Positions 9,363 to 17,254 of a stretch of DNA of 64,000 bases are shown here, in pieces. Source of the DNA: Paraflavitalea pollutisoli (GTDB lineage Bacteria; Bacteroidota; Bacteroidia; Chitinophagales; Chitinophagaceae); contig NZ_JARKMX010000008.1 in NCBI RefSeq assembly GCF_029360705.1, positions 1,425,949 through 1,489,948 on the forward strand, given 5' to 3'. How positions within the stretch are numbered: position 1 is the first letter of the stretch; each line of letters begins with the position of its first letter. A program made the position numbers and the translations under genes. Below the pieces are notes generated by a model. The model searched no databases. It saw only the letters and a list, made by a program, of their open reading frames with translations, and was not told the origin of the DNA.

Positions 9363-10532
9363 ATGAGCATGTCTATTCAGCAGATCATTTCCGCCGAACC
9401 CAATGCGGACCTCCGGGCCATCGCCAACAAAGTCATCAACAAGAAACGACTCACTCCCGAAGACGGTATTCTATTGTTTGAAAAGGCCGACGCCCCCTTC
9501 GTAGGTGCCCTGGCCAATTTTGTGCGCGAGCGCCTGCACGGCAACAAGACGTATTTCAACCGCAACTTCCATATCGAGCCCACCAATGTGTGTGTGTTTA
9601 CCTGTAAATTCTGCTCGTATTCCCGTCTTTACGCCCATCGCGAAGAAGGTTGGGAACTGACCACCGACCAGATGCTCAACATCGTGAAGGGATATGACGG
9701 CAAGCCCGTTACCGAAGTACATATCGTTGGTGGCGTGCACCCCAAGTTGACGCTGGAATTCTTCGCCGACCTGCTGCGCAAGATCAAAGCCCATCGTCCG
9801 GAGCTTCACATCAAGGGATTTACCCCGGTGGAGCTGGATTATATGTTCCGCAAAGCCAAGAAAACGGCTGAAGAAGGCATGGCCTACCTGCATGAAGCCG
9901 GTCTGGACTCCCTGCCTGGTGGCGGCGCCGAGATCTTCCACCCGGAGATCCGCGAACAAATTTGTGACGACAAGGTAGATGCCGAAGGCTGGCTGCGTAT
10001 TCATGAAGCATCCCACAACCTGGGTATGCACACGAATGCCACCATGCTGTATGGCCATATCGAAAAATACTGGCACCGCATCGATCATATGGAGCGCCTG
10101 CGGCAGCTGCAGGATAAAACTGGTGGCTTCAACACGTTTATCCCGCTCAAGTTCCGCAACAAACAAAACGACATGAGTGATGTGGATGAAGCCAGCATCA
10201 TTGAAGACATGCGCATGTATGCCATTGCACGTCTGTACATGGACAACTTTGCACACCTGAAAGCCTACTGGCCTATGCTGGGGCGTCAAAGCGCGCAATT
10301 GACCTTATCTTTTGGTGTAAACGATATCGACGGCACCATCGATGACAGCACGAAGATCTATTCCATGGCTGGCTCGGAAGAACAAAATCCAGCCTTGAGC
10401 ACAGCGCAACTGGTAACCCTGATCAAGCAGGTAAAACGTCAACCTATAGAGCGGGATACTTTGTACAATGAGTTGAGGGACTATTCCGATATCGACATCA
10501 AAGAAATTGAAGTGAACCCCTTGCTGAACTAA
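9363..10532 (+). CDS. mqnE: Aminofutalosine synthase MqnE (radical SAM)
   Basis: A 389-residue cytosolic radical SAM enzyme of the futalosine menaquinone pathway. It adds the adenosyl radical to the chorismate-derived enolpyruvyl-benzoate to make aminofutalosine. The 4Fe-4S motif is C-x3-C-x2-C in TNVCVFTCKFCSYSR. Family stretches include VHIVGGVHPKL, the glycine-rich GLDSLPGGGAEI, and HTNATMLYGHIE, which favours MqnE over the related MqnC. ATG 9363 or 9369 is likely; the upstream TTG at 9354 lies inside the -7 promoter element and is improbable. The other mqn genes are not in this window. The gene converges on the following methyltransferase gene and shares a stem-loop with it. Confidence 0.93.
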   Translation: MSMSIQQIISAEPNADLRAIANKVINKKRLTPEDGILLFEKADAPFVGALANFVRERLHGNKTYFNRNFHIEPTNVCVFTCKFCSYSRLYAHREEGWELTTDQMLNIVKGYDGKPVTEVHIVGGVHPKLTLEFFADLLRKIKAHRPELHIKGFTPVELDYMFRKAKKTAEEGMAYLHEAGLDSLPGGGAEIFHPEIREQICDDKVDAEGWLRIHEASHNLGMHTNATMLYGHIEKYWHRIDHMERLRQLQDKTGGFNTFIPLKFRNKQNDMSDVDEASIIEDMRMYAIARLYMDNFAHLKAYWPMLGRQSAQLTLSFGVNDIDGTIDDSTKIYSMAGSEEQNPALSTAQLVTLIKQVKRQPIERDTLYNELRDYSDIDIKEIEVNPLLN

Positions 10533-10544
10533 TCATTTTCAATA

Positions 10545-10590
10545 CCTGGGTGCCCGGCTATATGGCTTCGAGTACCCAGGTTTCTCTTCC
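10545..10590 (+). terminator. Terminator between convergent mqnE and methyltransferase genes
   Basis: The arms CCTGGGT (10545-10551) and ACCCAGG (10574-10580) are followed by the pyrimidine run TTTCTCTTCC. The right arm overlaps the last codons of the minus-strand methyltransferase gene. Confidence 0.6.
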
Positions 10591-11430
10591 CTGCATCCAC
10601 TCCCGCACCTTCTCCTCCTCCACTTCCCGGCTTATGAGCTTTAGGGAACTCAGTGAATTGTAGGCAATATCGATCTTCCGGCGTACGGCAAAACCACAGC
10701 CCGTAAAGAACTGGTACGCTTCATCAAAACTTTCAAACTTATTATCGTCGATCTTGTGTTCTTCCAGGAATTTGGTGAGTTGCTCATCGAACGCTTCCTG
10801 CGGCTGCTCCAATAAACGCGACATATCGCGCCGGATGTACACATCGCCCGTTACCCAATAGCCTCCATGCTCTTTCAATAACTGATGGATGGTGGCGCAA
10901 AGCTCCTTTTTTTCCGCCGTATCGAGGTACACCAGCAGGCCTTCATTCACGACCGTGATGGGCTGCGGTTGAAACAACATGGCCACTTCCTGAAATCTCG
11001 CTGTATCCATCGCATTCAAGGGTTCGATGTGCAGTCGCCCTTTGAGGTGTAGCTCCTGTTCTGCCATCAACACATCGATGAGCTTTTTCTTGTTGGCAAT
11101 GAACTCCGGCAGATCGGAATCTACATAGATCATTTCTTTTCTACGGGTCATATCGAGGCTGCGGCACGAGAATCCCGAAGACAGTTCCAGTACCTGCCAG
11201 GGATTGATATCCGCCAGTGCGCGGTCGATCGTTTTATAGCGGTTTTCGAAATGAATAATGCGGCCCAGCATAACGCGGGAGCGTTTCTCCCTGGCAGTGC
11301 GGGTAAAGCCTTCCAGGTCGCCCACCAGCGCTGCTGTTTCTTTGGCAAAAGGAATATCCGTGAGGGCTTTCAGCATCAGCAAAGCACCCGCAGAAGGACT
11401 GATCGTATTGAAGTTTCTCGTGAGAGACAT
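10558..11430 (-). CDS. Class I SAM-dependent methyltransferase (LCMT-like family)
   Basis: A 290-residue cytosolic protein resembling the leucine carboxyl methyltransferase/PPM-like methyltransferases that bacteria encode as proteins of unknown substrate. The SAM-binding region shows the acidic and glycine pattern around VLELSSGFSCRSL, followed by the acidic strand end MIYVDSDLP. A later motif, TVVNEGLLVYL, corresponds to the family's conserved NEGLxxYL segment. There is no signal peptide. It converges on mqnE, with only 25 bp between the stops. The substrate is unknown; context gives no help. Confidence 0.75.
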   Translation of the reverse strand: MSLTRNFNTISPSAGALLMLKALTDIPFAKETAALVGDLEGFTRTAREKRSRVMLGRIIHFENRYKTIDRALADINPWQVLELSSGFSCRSLDMTRRKEMIYVDSDLPEFIANKKKLIDVLMAEQELHLKGRLHIEPLNAMDTARFQEVAMLFQPQPITVVNEGLLVYLDTAEKKELCATIHQLLKEHGGYWVTGDVYIRRDMSRLLEQPQEAFDEQLTKFLEEHKIDDNKFESFDEAYQFFTGCGFAVRRKIDIAYNSLSSLKLISREVEEEKVREWMQGRETWVLEAI

Positions 11431-11481
11431 ATCCGCCAGGGTTATACTTCTAATTTACGAAAAACAATTCCTATCTCCGCA

Positions 11482-12912
11482 TCAACATTCCGGCAAACTG
11501 ATTGGAATATGTACAGCCAATCCACCCTCAGCAGTTTCCTTATATTTAAAGCTCATGTCCTTGGCAGTATCCCACATTGTTTTGATGACATTGTCGAGTG
11601 ACACCTTCGCAAAATCGGGTGTACTCTGCAGGGCCAGTTGGGAAGCGGTAATGGCTTTGATAGCGCCCATGGTATTGCGTTCGATACAGGGTATCTGCAC
11701 CAGGCCGCCGATCGGATCACAGGTTAAGCCAAGGTGATGTTCCATGGCTATTTCTGCCGCCATCAATGCCTGTCGCTGCGTACCGCCCATGGCTTCGGTG
11801 AGGCCTGCCGCGGCCATCGCCGATGAAACGCCGATCTCTGCCTGGCAACCACCCATCGCTGCCGAGATGGTAGCTCCTTTCTTAAATATGCTGCCAATCT
11901 CCGCTGCCGTAAACATGAATTGCAGGATCTTGTCTTCCCGATGGCCGTCGCAGAAAGTAACGAAGTATTGCAATACGGCGGGGATGACACCGGCTGCTCC
12001 ATTGGTGGGCGCAGTGACTACACGACCGAACGAAGCATTTTCTTCGTTCACGGCCAGGGCAAAACAACTCACCCAATCCAGGGTGTATTTGAAATGGTGG
12101 CCGCCTTCACGCACCGCTTCCAACCAGGAATTGTAATCGGTGTAGGTTCGGCCACCCAGTAGTTTATTGTTGAGATCTGCTGCGCGGCGTTTTACATTCA
12201 AACCACCCGGCAACATACCTTGTGTATTGCAGCCACGATAGATACATTCTTTCATCACCCGCCAGATGTGCAGCATGCCCATCCGGGTGTCTTGCTCAGC
12301 GCGCCAGCTCAGCTCATTTTCCATGACCACTTCGCTGATGCTGAGACCGGTTTTACGGCACCAGTGCAACAGGTCTTCGGCATGATCGATGGGAAAGGGT
12401 AATTGAACGGCAGCAACGCCAGCCTGCTCTTCCTCTTCCTCGCGCTTCACGAAACCTCCGCCGATGGAGTACCATGTTTCAGCGATGGAATCACCATTGT
12501 GAAAGGCTGCGAGAAAGGTCAATGCATTGGGATGGTATGGCAACGATTCCGTCATGAGGAATTCAACATCTTCTGCCGGATCGAAGTCAATCTCGTGTTT
12601 TCCGTGCAACAGCAATTTCTTCATCGCGCGGATATCATTCATCTTCGGATCGATCTGGTGTACATCGAAGGTGACCGGGTCATCACCGCTCAATCCCAGC
12701 AACACGGCCACATCCGTTCCGTGACCTTTGCCAGTCTTGGCCAGCGATCCATACAGCAGCACGCGTACAGCGGTTACCTCAAACAAACGGCCACTCTTTT
12801 CTACGCCTTCCAGGAAACGTTGGGCTGCCCGCCAGGGGCCAAGGGTATGAGAGCTCGAGGGTCCTACCCCGATCTTGAACATATCGAATACAGAAATAGC
12901 TTCGTGCGGCAA
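11482..12912 (-). CDS. sdaA: L-serine ammonia-lyase, iron-sulfur-dependent, single chain
   Basis: Deaminates L-serine to pyruvate using a 4Fe-4S cluster. The beta domain begins with [18 protein letters not shown], and the catalytic alpha domain carries [15 protein letters not shown] and [16 protein letters not shown] with the cluster cysteines. The last residue is Cys (SLPEC), which fits the tail-in-active-site cysteine known for type 2 enzymes. I place the start at a TTG (12912), giving [12 protein letters not shown]. The farther ATG at 12948 lies upstream of a perfect TAnnTTTG element at 12930-12937, so it would not be transcribed from that promoter. Length (476 residues) is normal. The gene is monocistronic. 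Confidence 0.92.
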   Translation of the reverse strand: MPHEAISVFDMFKIGVGPSSSHTLGPWRAAQRFLEGVEKSGRLFEVTAVRVLLYGSLAKTGKGHGTDVAVLLGLSGDDPVTFDVHQIDPKMNDIRAMKKLLLHGKHEIDFDPAEDVEFLMTESLPYHPNALTFLAAFHNGDSIAETWYSIGGGFVKREEEEEQAGVAAVQLPFPIDHAEDLLHWCRKTGLSISEVVMENELSWRAEQDTRMGMLHIWRVMKECIYRGCNTQGMLPGGLNVKRRAADLNNKLLGGRTYTDYNSWLEAVREGGHHFKYTLDWVSCFALAVNEENASFGRVVTAPTNGAAGVIPAVLQYFVTFCDGHREDKILQFMFTAAEIGSIFKKGATISAAMGGCQAEIGVSSAMAAAGLTEAMGGTQRQALMAAEIAMEHHLGLTCDPIGGLVQIPCIERNTMGAIKAITASQLALQSTPDFAKVSLDNVIKTMWDTAKDMSFKYKETAEGGLAVHIPISLPEC

Positions 12913-12929
12913 TGAATTTAAATTTGCTG

Positions 12930-12937
12930 CAAAGGTA
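12930..12937 (-). promoter_or_regulatory. -7 element TACCTTTG for sdaA
   Basis: An exact TAnnTTTG match on the minus strand, 17 bp upstream of the proposed TTG start. It implies a leader of about 12 nt and argues against the longer start at 12948. Confidence 0.6.
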
Positions 12938-12988
12938 GTAAAATGCACTAAAGCACCTAATGTGTGCGGGCAAGCAGGAGACGGTAGA

Positions 12989-13474
12989 TCACATAACTTC
13001 TTTCAAAGTAATTTCGTAGAAGAGTACCGCATTGGGGGGAACGACCTGGTTGTTGTTGACCGTTTTACCTTCACGGCCATAAGCGAGGGTGGGTGGTAGC
13101 CAGATCCTGATCTTTCCACCAGACTGGATCAGCGGTAAAGCGATGCGCCAACCTTCCAGCATCAGCTTCAGGTTGAGCACCATGTTCTCATCGCGCTCCA
13201 CCTCGGTACCATCCAGCAATTTTCCGGTGTAGCCTACTTTTATGGAAGAACAGATGGCAGGTGCCAGTCCTACGCCTGGCTGAACAATCTGGTAATACAG
13301 TCCGCTCGTATGGTGGGTGGCGCTGATGCCATTGGCAACGAGGTAATCGAGCACCATTTTTTGTTCGGCTGAAGACGCTACGATATCGCGCGGAACACAG
13401 TCATCATTCTTATCCTTGAAGCAATTGGTACATAATAGGGCCAGCAAAGCAAGGCACAAGGCAATTTTCCGCAT
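12989..13474 (-). CDS. FKBP-type peptidyl-prolyl isomerase lipoprotein
   Basis: A 161-residue envelope protein with a hydrophobic signal (residues 1-17) and a probable lipobox ending CTNC at Cys18, so it should be anchored in a membrane facing the periplasm or surface. The remainder is an FKBP fold: [16 protein letters not shown] is the typical first half, [21 protein letters not shown] the central helix, and [10 protein letters not shown] with [11 protein letters not shown] the C-terminal motifs. It should catalyse proline isomerisation in secreted proteins. The asparagine just before the lipobox cysteine is unusual. It is followed by a small membrane-protein gene transcribed in the same direction. 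Confidence 0.88.
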   Translation of the reverse strand: MRKIALCLALLALLCTNCFKDKNDDCVPRDIVASSAEQKMVLDYLVANGISATHHTSGLYYQIVQPGVGLAPAICSSIKVGYTGKLLDGTEVERDENMVLNLKLMLEGWRIALPLIQSGGKIRIWLPPTLAYGREGKTVNNNQVVPPNAVLFYEITLKEVM

Positions 13475-13544
13475 GGGTAGCTGTTTGCTATGATAGTTTG
13501 GTTAAAAGACAATTCAACCGGGATGATAGCTGCACTCCTGCTTC

Positions 13545-13871
13545 CTATTCCTTTTGCGCAGCTTCTTCCCTGGCCTTCAGGTGCTGGTATTGCTGCTCAC
13601 GCATATCCCATTGGTGCCTTTTGTAAAAGATAGACACAAAAACGGTAATTACAAAGACCGCCAGCACCAGTACCAGGGGATTGACCTGGGCATTCATGGC
13701 CATATCTGCCCGTTTGTACCACAATTTGCCGGTAAAAGCGATCGCCAGGACCGGGACGGCAAAGATGAGCCCAATGGGAATACCGCTCAGCAACTGGTAT
13801 TTCCATTGTTTCTGGCGTAGCCGGTTGGCCTCCCAATAGCGGATAAATTCCTGCTCACGTTCATTTAGCAT
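13545..13871 (-). CDS. Small two-helix membrane protein, unknown function
   Basis: A 108-residue protein that I do not recognise at family level. Starting at MLNEREQEF (13871), it has a charged N-terminal helix with many Arg, Gln and Trp residues (to about residue 28). Two hydrophobic segments follow (about 30-50, GIPIGLIFAVPVLAIAF, and about 66-83, LVLVLAVFVITVFVSIF), then a charged, probably coiled C-terminal tail. An in-frame ATG 14 codons upstream (13913) is possible, but CACCTTTG, close to the -7 element, lies beside it. Both termini are predicted to be cytoplasmic. It may be co-transcribed with the FKBP gene downstream. Confidence 0.65.
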   Translation of the reverse strand: MLNEREQEFIRYWEANRLRQKQWKYQLLSGIPIGLIFAVPVLAIAFTGKLWYKRADMAMNAQVNPLVLVLAVFVITVFVSIFYKRHQWDMREQQYQHLKAREEAAQKE

Positions 13872-14001
13872 ACTGTCAATTTTATGCGCTGTATACGGAC
13901 GATTTCCGGGCAAAGGTGATGCAAAAATTGCAGATGAGCCAGCAAATTGCTTGCTTGCCAGTAATTTATGTTTACCTTGTGGAAGTTAAATCTGCAATAC
14001 C

Positions 14002-14931
14002 TTGAAATTATCTATCCTTTTAGCGCAGTATTTTTATCAGCACCGGCAACTCAATTTGCCCACGATTGGCACCTTCAGCCTCGACGCTGCGGTAACAGTA
14101 CCCGACCAGAACGATAAGAACTTCCGGGAGTTTCTTAAATACGTGCAATTCAAGCAACAACCAGTTGCCAAGGCCGATGACAGCCTGATAGATTTCATCC
14201 GCACCCATACCGGAAAGATCAAGCCCCTGGCCGAATCGGACCTTGAATCGTACCTGGCCGATGGTAAATTGCTGCTGAATATCGGCAAGCCTTTTCACAT
14301 CGACGGTATTGGAACCTTGTCCAAGAACAAACTGGGCATTTACGATTTTGAGCCTGGCGAGCCCACCATCGAGAGAGTAGAACTGGCTCCCGAGTCCAAA
14401 ACGGCTGAGCGCCAGCAACCAGCTGCAAAATCAACCTACGAAGATGGTTATAGCCGCATCCAGGCCCATCATAAACGCCGCAAAGGCGTGTTGGTGACCA
14501 CGCTGATCGTCATTTGCGTGGCGGTGATCGTTTGGGGTGGCTATATGCTCTATAACAACAATAGCGAGAGTAAACAAACCGCTGCCCAAACGTATATCGC
14601 ACCCGTCGATACGCCTGCCACACCTGCACCCGATTCGGTGTCGACCAAACCAGCAGACAGCGTCGCTCCTGCGCCATCGTCCGTAACGAACTTACCAGCT
14701 GGCAACTATAAATTCATCTTCGAAACGACCACCCGCAAATCGCGGGCCCTGAAGCGCCATGCTTTTCTGGACTCGCTCAACCGGAACATCAAATTAGAAA
14801 CCAAGGATTCGCTCACCTACAATATTTACGTAGTGATGCCTGCCACACCAGCCGACACGGGCCGTATCAAAGATTCGCTCAATGCCTGGTATTATGGCAC
14901 GAAACCCGTTAAAGTACGTATTGAACAATAA
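14002..14931 (+). CDS. Membrane protein with N-terminal HU-CCDC81-like and C-terminal SPOR-like regions
   Basis: A 309-residue protein starting with TTG. The N-terminal part (LSILLAQYFYQHRQLNLPTI) matches the pattern of the HU/CCDC81-like domain of Bacteroidota envelope proteins, reading as a cytoplasmic IHF/HU-fold module. One transmembrane helix lies at about residues 155-178 (VTTLIVICVAVIVWGGYML). A Pro/Ala/Thr-rich linker (about 195-225) and a C-terminal domain follow (NYKFIFETTTRKSRAL and KVRIEQ), with the spacing of a SPOR peptidoglycan-binding domain. It could link the cytoplasmic side to septal peptidoglycan; this is inferred. Its stop overlaps the start of the next gene by one base (TAATG), so the two are translationally coupled. 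Confidence 0.65.
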   Translation: MKLSILLAQYFYQHRQLNLPTIGTFSLDAAVTVPDQNDKNFREFLKYVQFKQQPVAKADDSLIDFIRTHTGKIKPLAESDLESYLADGKLLLNIGKPFHIDGIGTLSKNKLGIYDFEPGEPTIERVELAPESKTAERQQPAAKSTYEDGYSRIQAHHKRRKGVLVTTLIVICVAVIVWGGYMLYNNNSESKQTAAQTYIAPVDTPATPAPDSVSTKPADSVAPAPSSVTNLPAGNYKFIFETTTRKSRALKRHAFLDSLNRNIKLETKDSLTYNIYVVMPATPADTGRIKDSLNAWYYGTKPVKVRIEQ

Positions 14932-15446
14932 TGGCTATACGGCGAAACGCTGAATACTGGATAAAGAAACTGCAGCTAACCGAGCACGTGGAAGGCGGCG
15001 CTTTCCGTGAAGTCTATCGCTCGGCCTGGCAAGTAGTGCCAGCTGCTTTACCCCACACCTTCCCTGCCCCACGAAACATCAGTACCAGCATTTATTTTCT
15101 GCTGAAACAGGACCAGTTCTCTGCCTTCCATCGCATCAAAAGTGATGAATGCTGGCATTTTTACTACGGTGATCCGCTGGTGGTGTATGAGATCGAAGCA
15201 GACGGATCATTGACAGAACACCTGCTCGGCAATGACCCCGACCAGGGGCAGCATTTTCAGTGTGTGGTGAAAGCCGGCAGTTGGTTTGCCTCCCGGGTAA
15301 AAGCCGGTGGTGATTATTCGCTGGTGGGATGTACTGTTGCTCCCGGGTTCGACTTTGCCGATTTCGAACTGGCCGACCGCAGGGCACTCAGTCTGCAATA
15401 TCCCGCACAGGCAGCATTGATAGCCGCACTCACCCGCGAGGGTTGA
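14931..15446 (+). CDS. DUF985 cupin-fold protein
   Basis: A 171-residue cytosolic protein of the DUF985 (cupin_5) family. Typical features are the opening WIKKLQLTEHVEGGAFREVY, the strand TSIYFLLKQDQFSAFHRIKS and the following DECWHFYYGDPL, which carry the conserved His/Glu of the cupin barrel. Near the end, TVAPGFDFADFELA completes the family pattern. These proteins have a sugar-isomerase-like or oxidoreductase-like cupin fold, but I know of no firmly established general reaction. It overlaps the preceding HU-like membrane gene by one base and is probably made from the same transcript. Confidence 0.85.
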   Translation: MAIRRNAEYWIKKLQLTEHVEGGAFREVYRSAWQVVPAALPHTFPAPRNISTSIYFLLKQDQFSAFHRIKSDECWHFYYGDPLVVYEIEADGSLTEHLLGNDPDQGQHFQCVVKAGSWFASRVKAGGDYSLVGCTVAPGFDFADFELADRRALSLQYPAQAALIAALTREG

Positions 15447-15513
15447 TCCTGCCCCATTTTCCGAATCGGATCTCACTGCTTATCCTTAACTTCCGACTAT
15501 AAATCTCCCACAC

Positions 15514-16107
15514 GTGAAAAAACTCTTGTACCTGCTGCTGCTCGCAACACCCGTCCTGACGATTGCCCAGAAAACACAAAAACTATTTAATGGAAAAGAC
15601 CTGACCGGCTGGACCATTCATGGTACGGAAAAATGGTATGTGGACCAGGGAGAGCTGGTCTGTGAAAGCGGCCCCGACAAACAATATGGCTACCTCTCCA
15701 CCAATCAACCTTATAAGGATTTCGATCTTACGTTACAATTCAAACAGGAGGCCAATGGCAACAGCGGTGTCTTCTTTCGTTCCTCGATAGAGGGTGTCAA
15801 GATCAGTGGCTGGCAGGTAGAAGTGGCGCCCTTGAACAACCACACCGGCGGCATTTATGAATCGTATGGCCGCGGCTGGATGATTCAGCCTAAAAAGGAA
15901 GATGAACAATGGCTGAAGCAAGGCGAATGGAACACCCTACGCATTAAGGTGCTGGATGGCACCGTTACGACCTGGCTCAACGGGCATCAGATGATCAACC
16001 TGACCGACGACAAGATTGCCTCTGCGAACGGCTTTATCGCCCTTCAAATTCACGACGGCGGCGGTATCAAAGTACGTTGGAAAAAGATCCGGCTTAAACA
16101 ATTATAG
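15514..16107 (+). CDS. DUF1080 domain secreted protein (3-keto-disaccharide hydrolase family)
   Basis: A 197-residue secreted protein starting with GTG. A cleavable signal peptide (KKLLYLLLLATPVLTIAQ) is followed directly by a single DUF1080 beta-jellyroll domain. Diagnostic stretches are LFNGKDLTGWTIHG, FDLTLQFKQEANGNSGVFFR, YESYGRGWM and the C-terminal GFIALQIHDGGGIKVRWKKI. Members of the family hydrolyse 3-keto-glycosides or bind glycans. Here the domain is alone and there is no neighbouring sugar 3-dehydrogenase, so the substrate is unknown. It should act in the periplasm. The 310 bp that follow hold no gene but do contain hairpins. Confidence 0.88.
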   Translation: MKKLLYLLLLATPVLTIAQKTQKLFNGKDLTGWTIHGTEKWYVDQGELVCESGPDKQYGYLSTNQPYKDFDLTLQFKQEANGNSGVFFRSSIEGVKISGWQVEVAPLNNHTGGIYESYGRGWMIQPKKEDEQWLKQGEWNTLRIKVLDGTVTTWLNGHQMINLTDDKIASANGFIALQIHDGGGIKVRWKKIRLKQL

Positions 16108-16366
16108 AAGAATTGGATTAATTTTTGCTAATTTTAGTACACAGGGCCTGTAACTATACACCCTTACACCTTCATCTGGCAATAACGATCCTTGCATAGC
16201 CTACCTTCCCTATGCAACCCTTCCATTCTCTACACCGTCAATAGAACAGTTTTTGTCCATACCCGCTCCTTTTTATCTCTGCAACCCGTTTTTATCCGTA
16301 AAAAGGGCCTTTGGCAAGGTGCTAAAGGAACGATCATGTATCGGGCATGTAAAAGTGTCCAAGCTT

Positions 16367-16411
16367 ATTGAAGATGCTGCCGGCCGTTTACAGTCGTGCA
16401 GTATCTTCAAT
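16367..16411. terminator. Stem-loop between convergent genes
   Basis: The arms ATTGAAGATGCTGC (16367-16380) and GCAGTATCTTCAAT (16398-16411) pair over 14 bp with one mismatch or wobble. It lies 6 bp beyond the stop of the minus-strand gene. The rest of the 16108-16417 gap holds a smaller hairpin at 16285-16307 and no credible ORF. Confidence 0.45.
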
Positions 16412-16417
16412 GTAGTT

Positions 16418-17065
16418 TCAGGGCACCAGTTCATTGTATTTAGCCATGATCTTCACAAAGTCTTCGGCTTTGTCCATGCGCAAGGTTTGTTGTGCAACAT
16501 ACTCCTTCAATTGATCCGACTGCACCGGTAATTTCTCCAGAATCTGCTCCTTATTACGCGGCAAAGGAATCATAACACCATTCAGGCAAACGAAGAAAGC
16601 TTCATCGTCTTCCAGGTGACTCATATTGGCCGAGTTGACCAGTTGCTTTTCCTCGATCAGTACTTTGGTATGTAATTGCAGGAGCTCCGCTTTGCCGTTC
16701 AGTAGTACGTGGTAATAAGTTTCTTCTGTATTCTTGTCGATGGCCGGATAGCCTTTCCGGAAAAGCACGGAGTCTTTATTCTTTTTGGAAGCCGTATAGA
16801 TGACGAATTCTTTTACCTGGCTTTCAGCTGCAAAAGAGTTCCCTTCAAACTGCATCATCAGCCGGTTACGGGCGCAATCGAACTTGAGTTTGAACTGCTT
16901 TACGACCCGACCGCTTTTAAAATACACAACGCCCTCCATCCAGTCCTTGAAGAGAAAAGGATTACCAGAAGCAGTACTGATCTTATCTTCTCCCACGGCA
17001 GTCTCGGAAGTTTGGGCCCAGCCCGGTTGTGCCAGCAGCAACAGGCACCCCAGCAAATATTTCAT
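16418..17065 (-). CDS. Secreted protein of unknown function
   Basis: A 215-residue protein that I cannot assign. The start at 17065 gives a good cleavable signal peptide (MKYLLGCLLLLAQPGWAQ), whereas the longer frame upstream begins with an implausible Cys-rich stretch. The mature part looks like a compact beta-rich protein: PFLFKDWMEGVVYFKSGRV and FKLKFDCARNRLMMQFEG resemble the strand pattern of secreted Bacteroidota proteins of unknown function. The C-terminal 50 residues are helical and charged (KEQILEKLPVQSDQLKEYV). It ends next to a stem-loop. It lies 189 bp downstream of the ABC permease gene on the same strand, but cotranscription is uncertain. Confidence 0.65.
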   Translation of the reverse strand: MKYLLGCLLLLAQPGWAQTSETAVGEDKISTASGNPFLFKDWMEGVVYFKSGRVVKQFKLKFDCARNRLMMQFEGNSFAAESQVKEFVIYTASKKNKDSVLFRKGYPAIDKNTEETYYHVLLNGKAELLQLHTKVLIEEKQLVNSANMSHLEDDEAFFVCLNGVMIPLPRNKEQILEKLPVQSDQLKEYVAQQTLRMDKAEDFVKIMAKYNELVP

Positions 17066-17254
17066 GGCAAAACGTTTATGCCTATAAGGTACGAAATCCT
17101 GCAGGATTTCCCTATTCCGGTATACGAATGGCCCCTTGTACCCTACCGGCTGCATAGTTGGCAGGCGGTACCGGAGCTGATTTCCGTCCCAACAACAGCA
17201 AGCCCCGGAGCAGAAGCTCCAGGGCGATTCTAAATTAGTAAACAAAACAAAGAT

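Noticed and set aside
16253-16531. Plus-strand open frame of 92 codons
   Set aside because: It is antisense to the 3' end of the secreted-protein gene and crosses a long stem-loop; composition is not protein-like.
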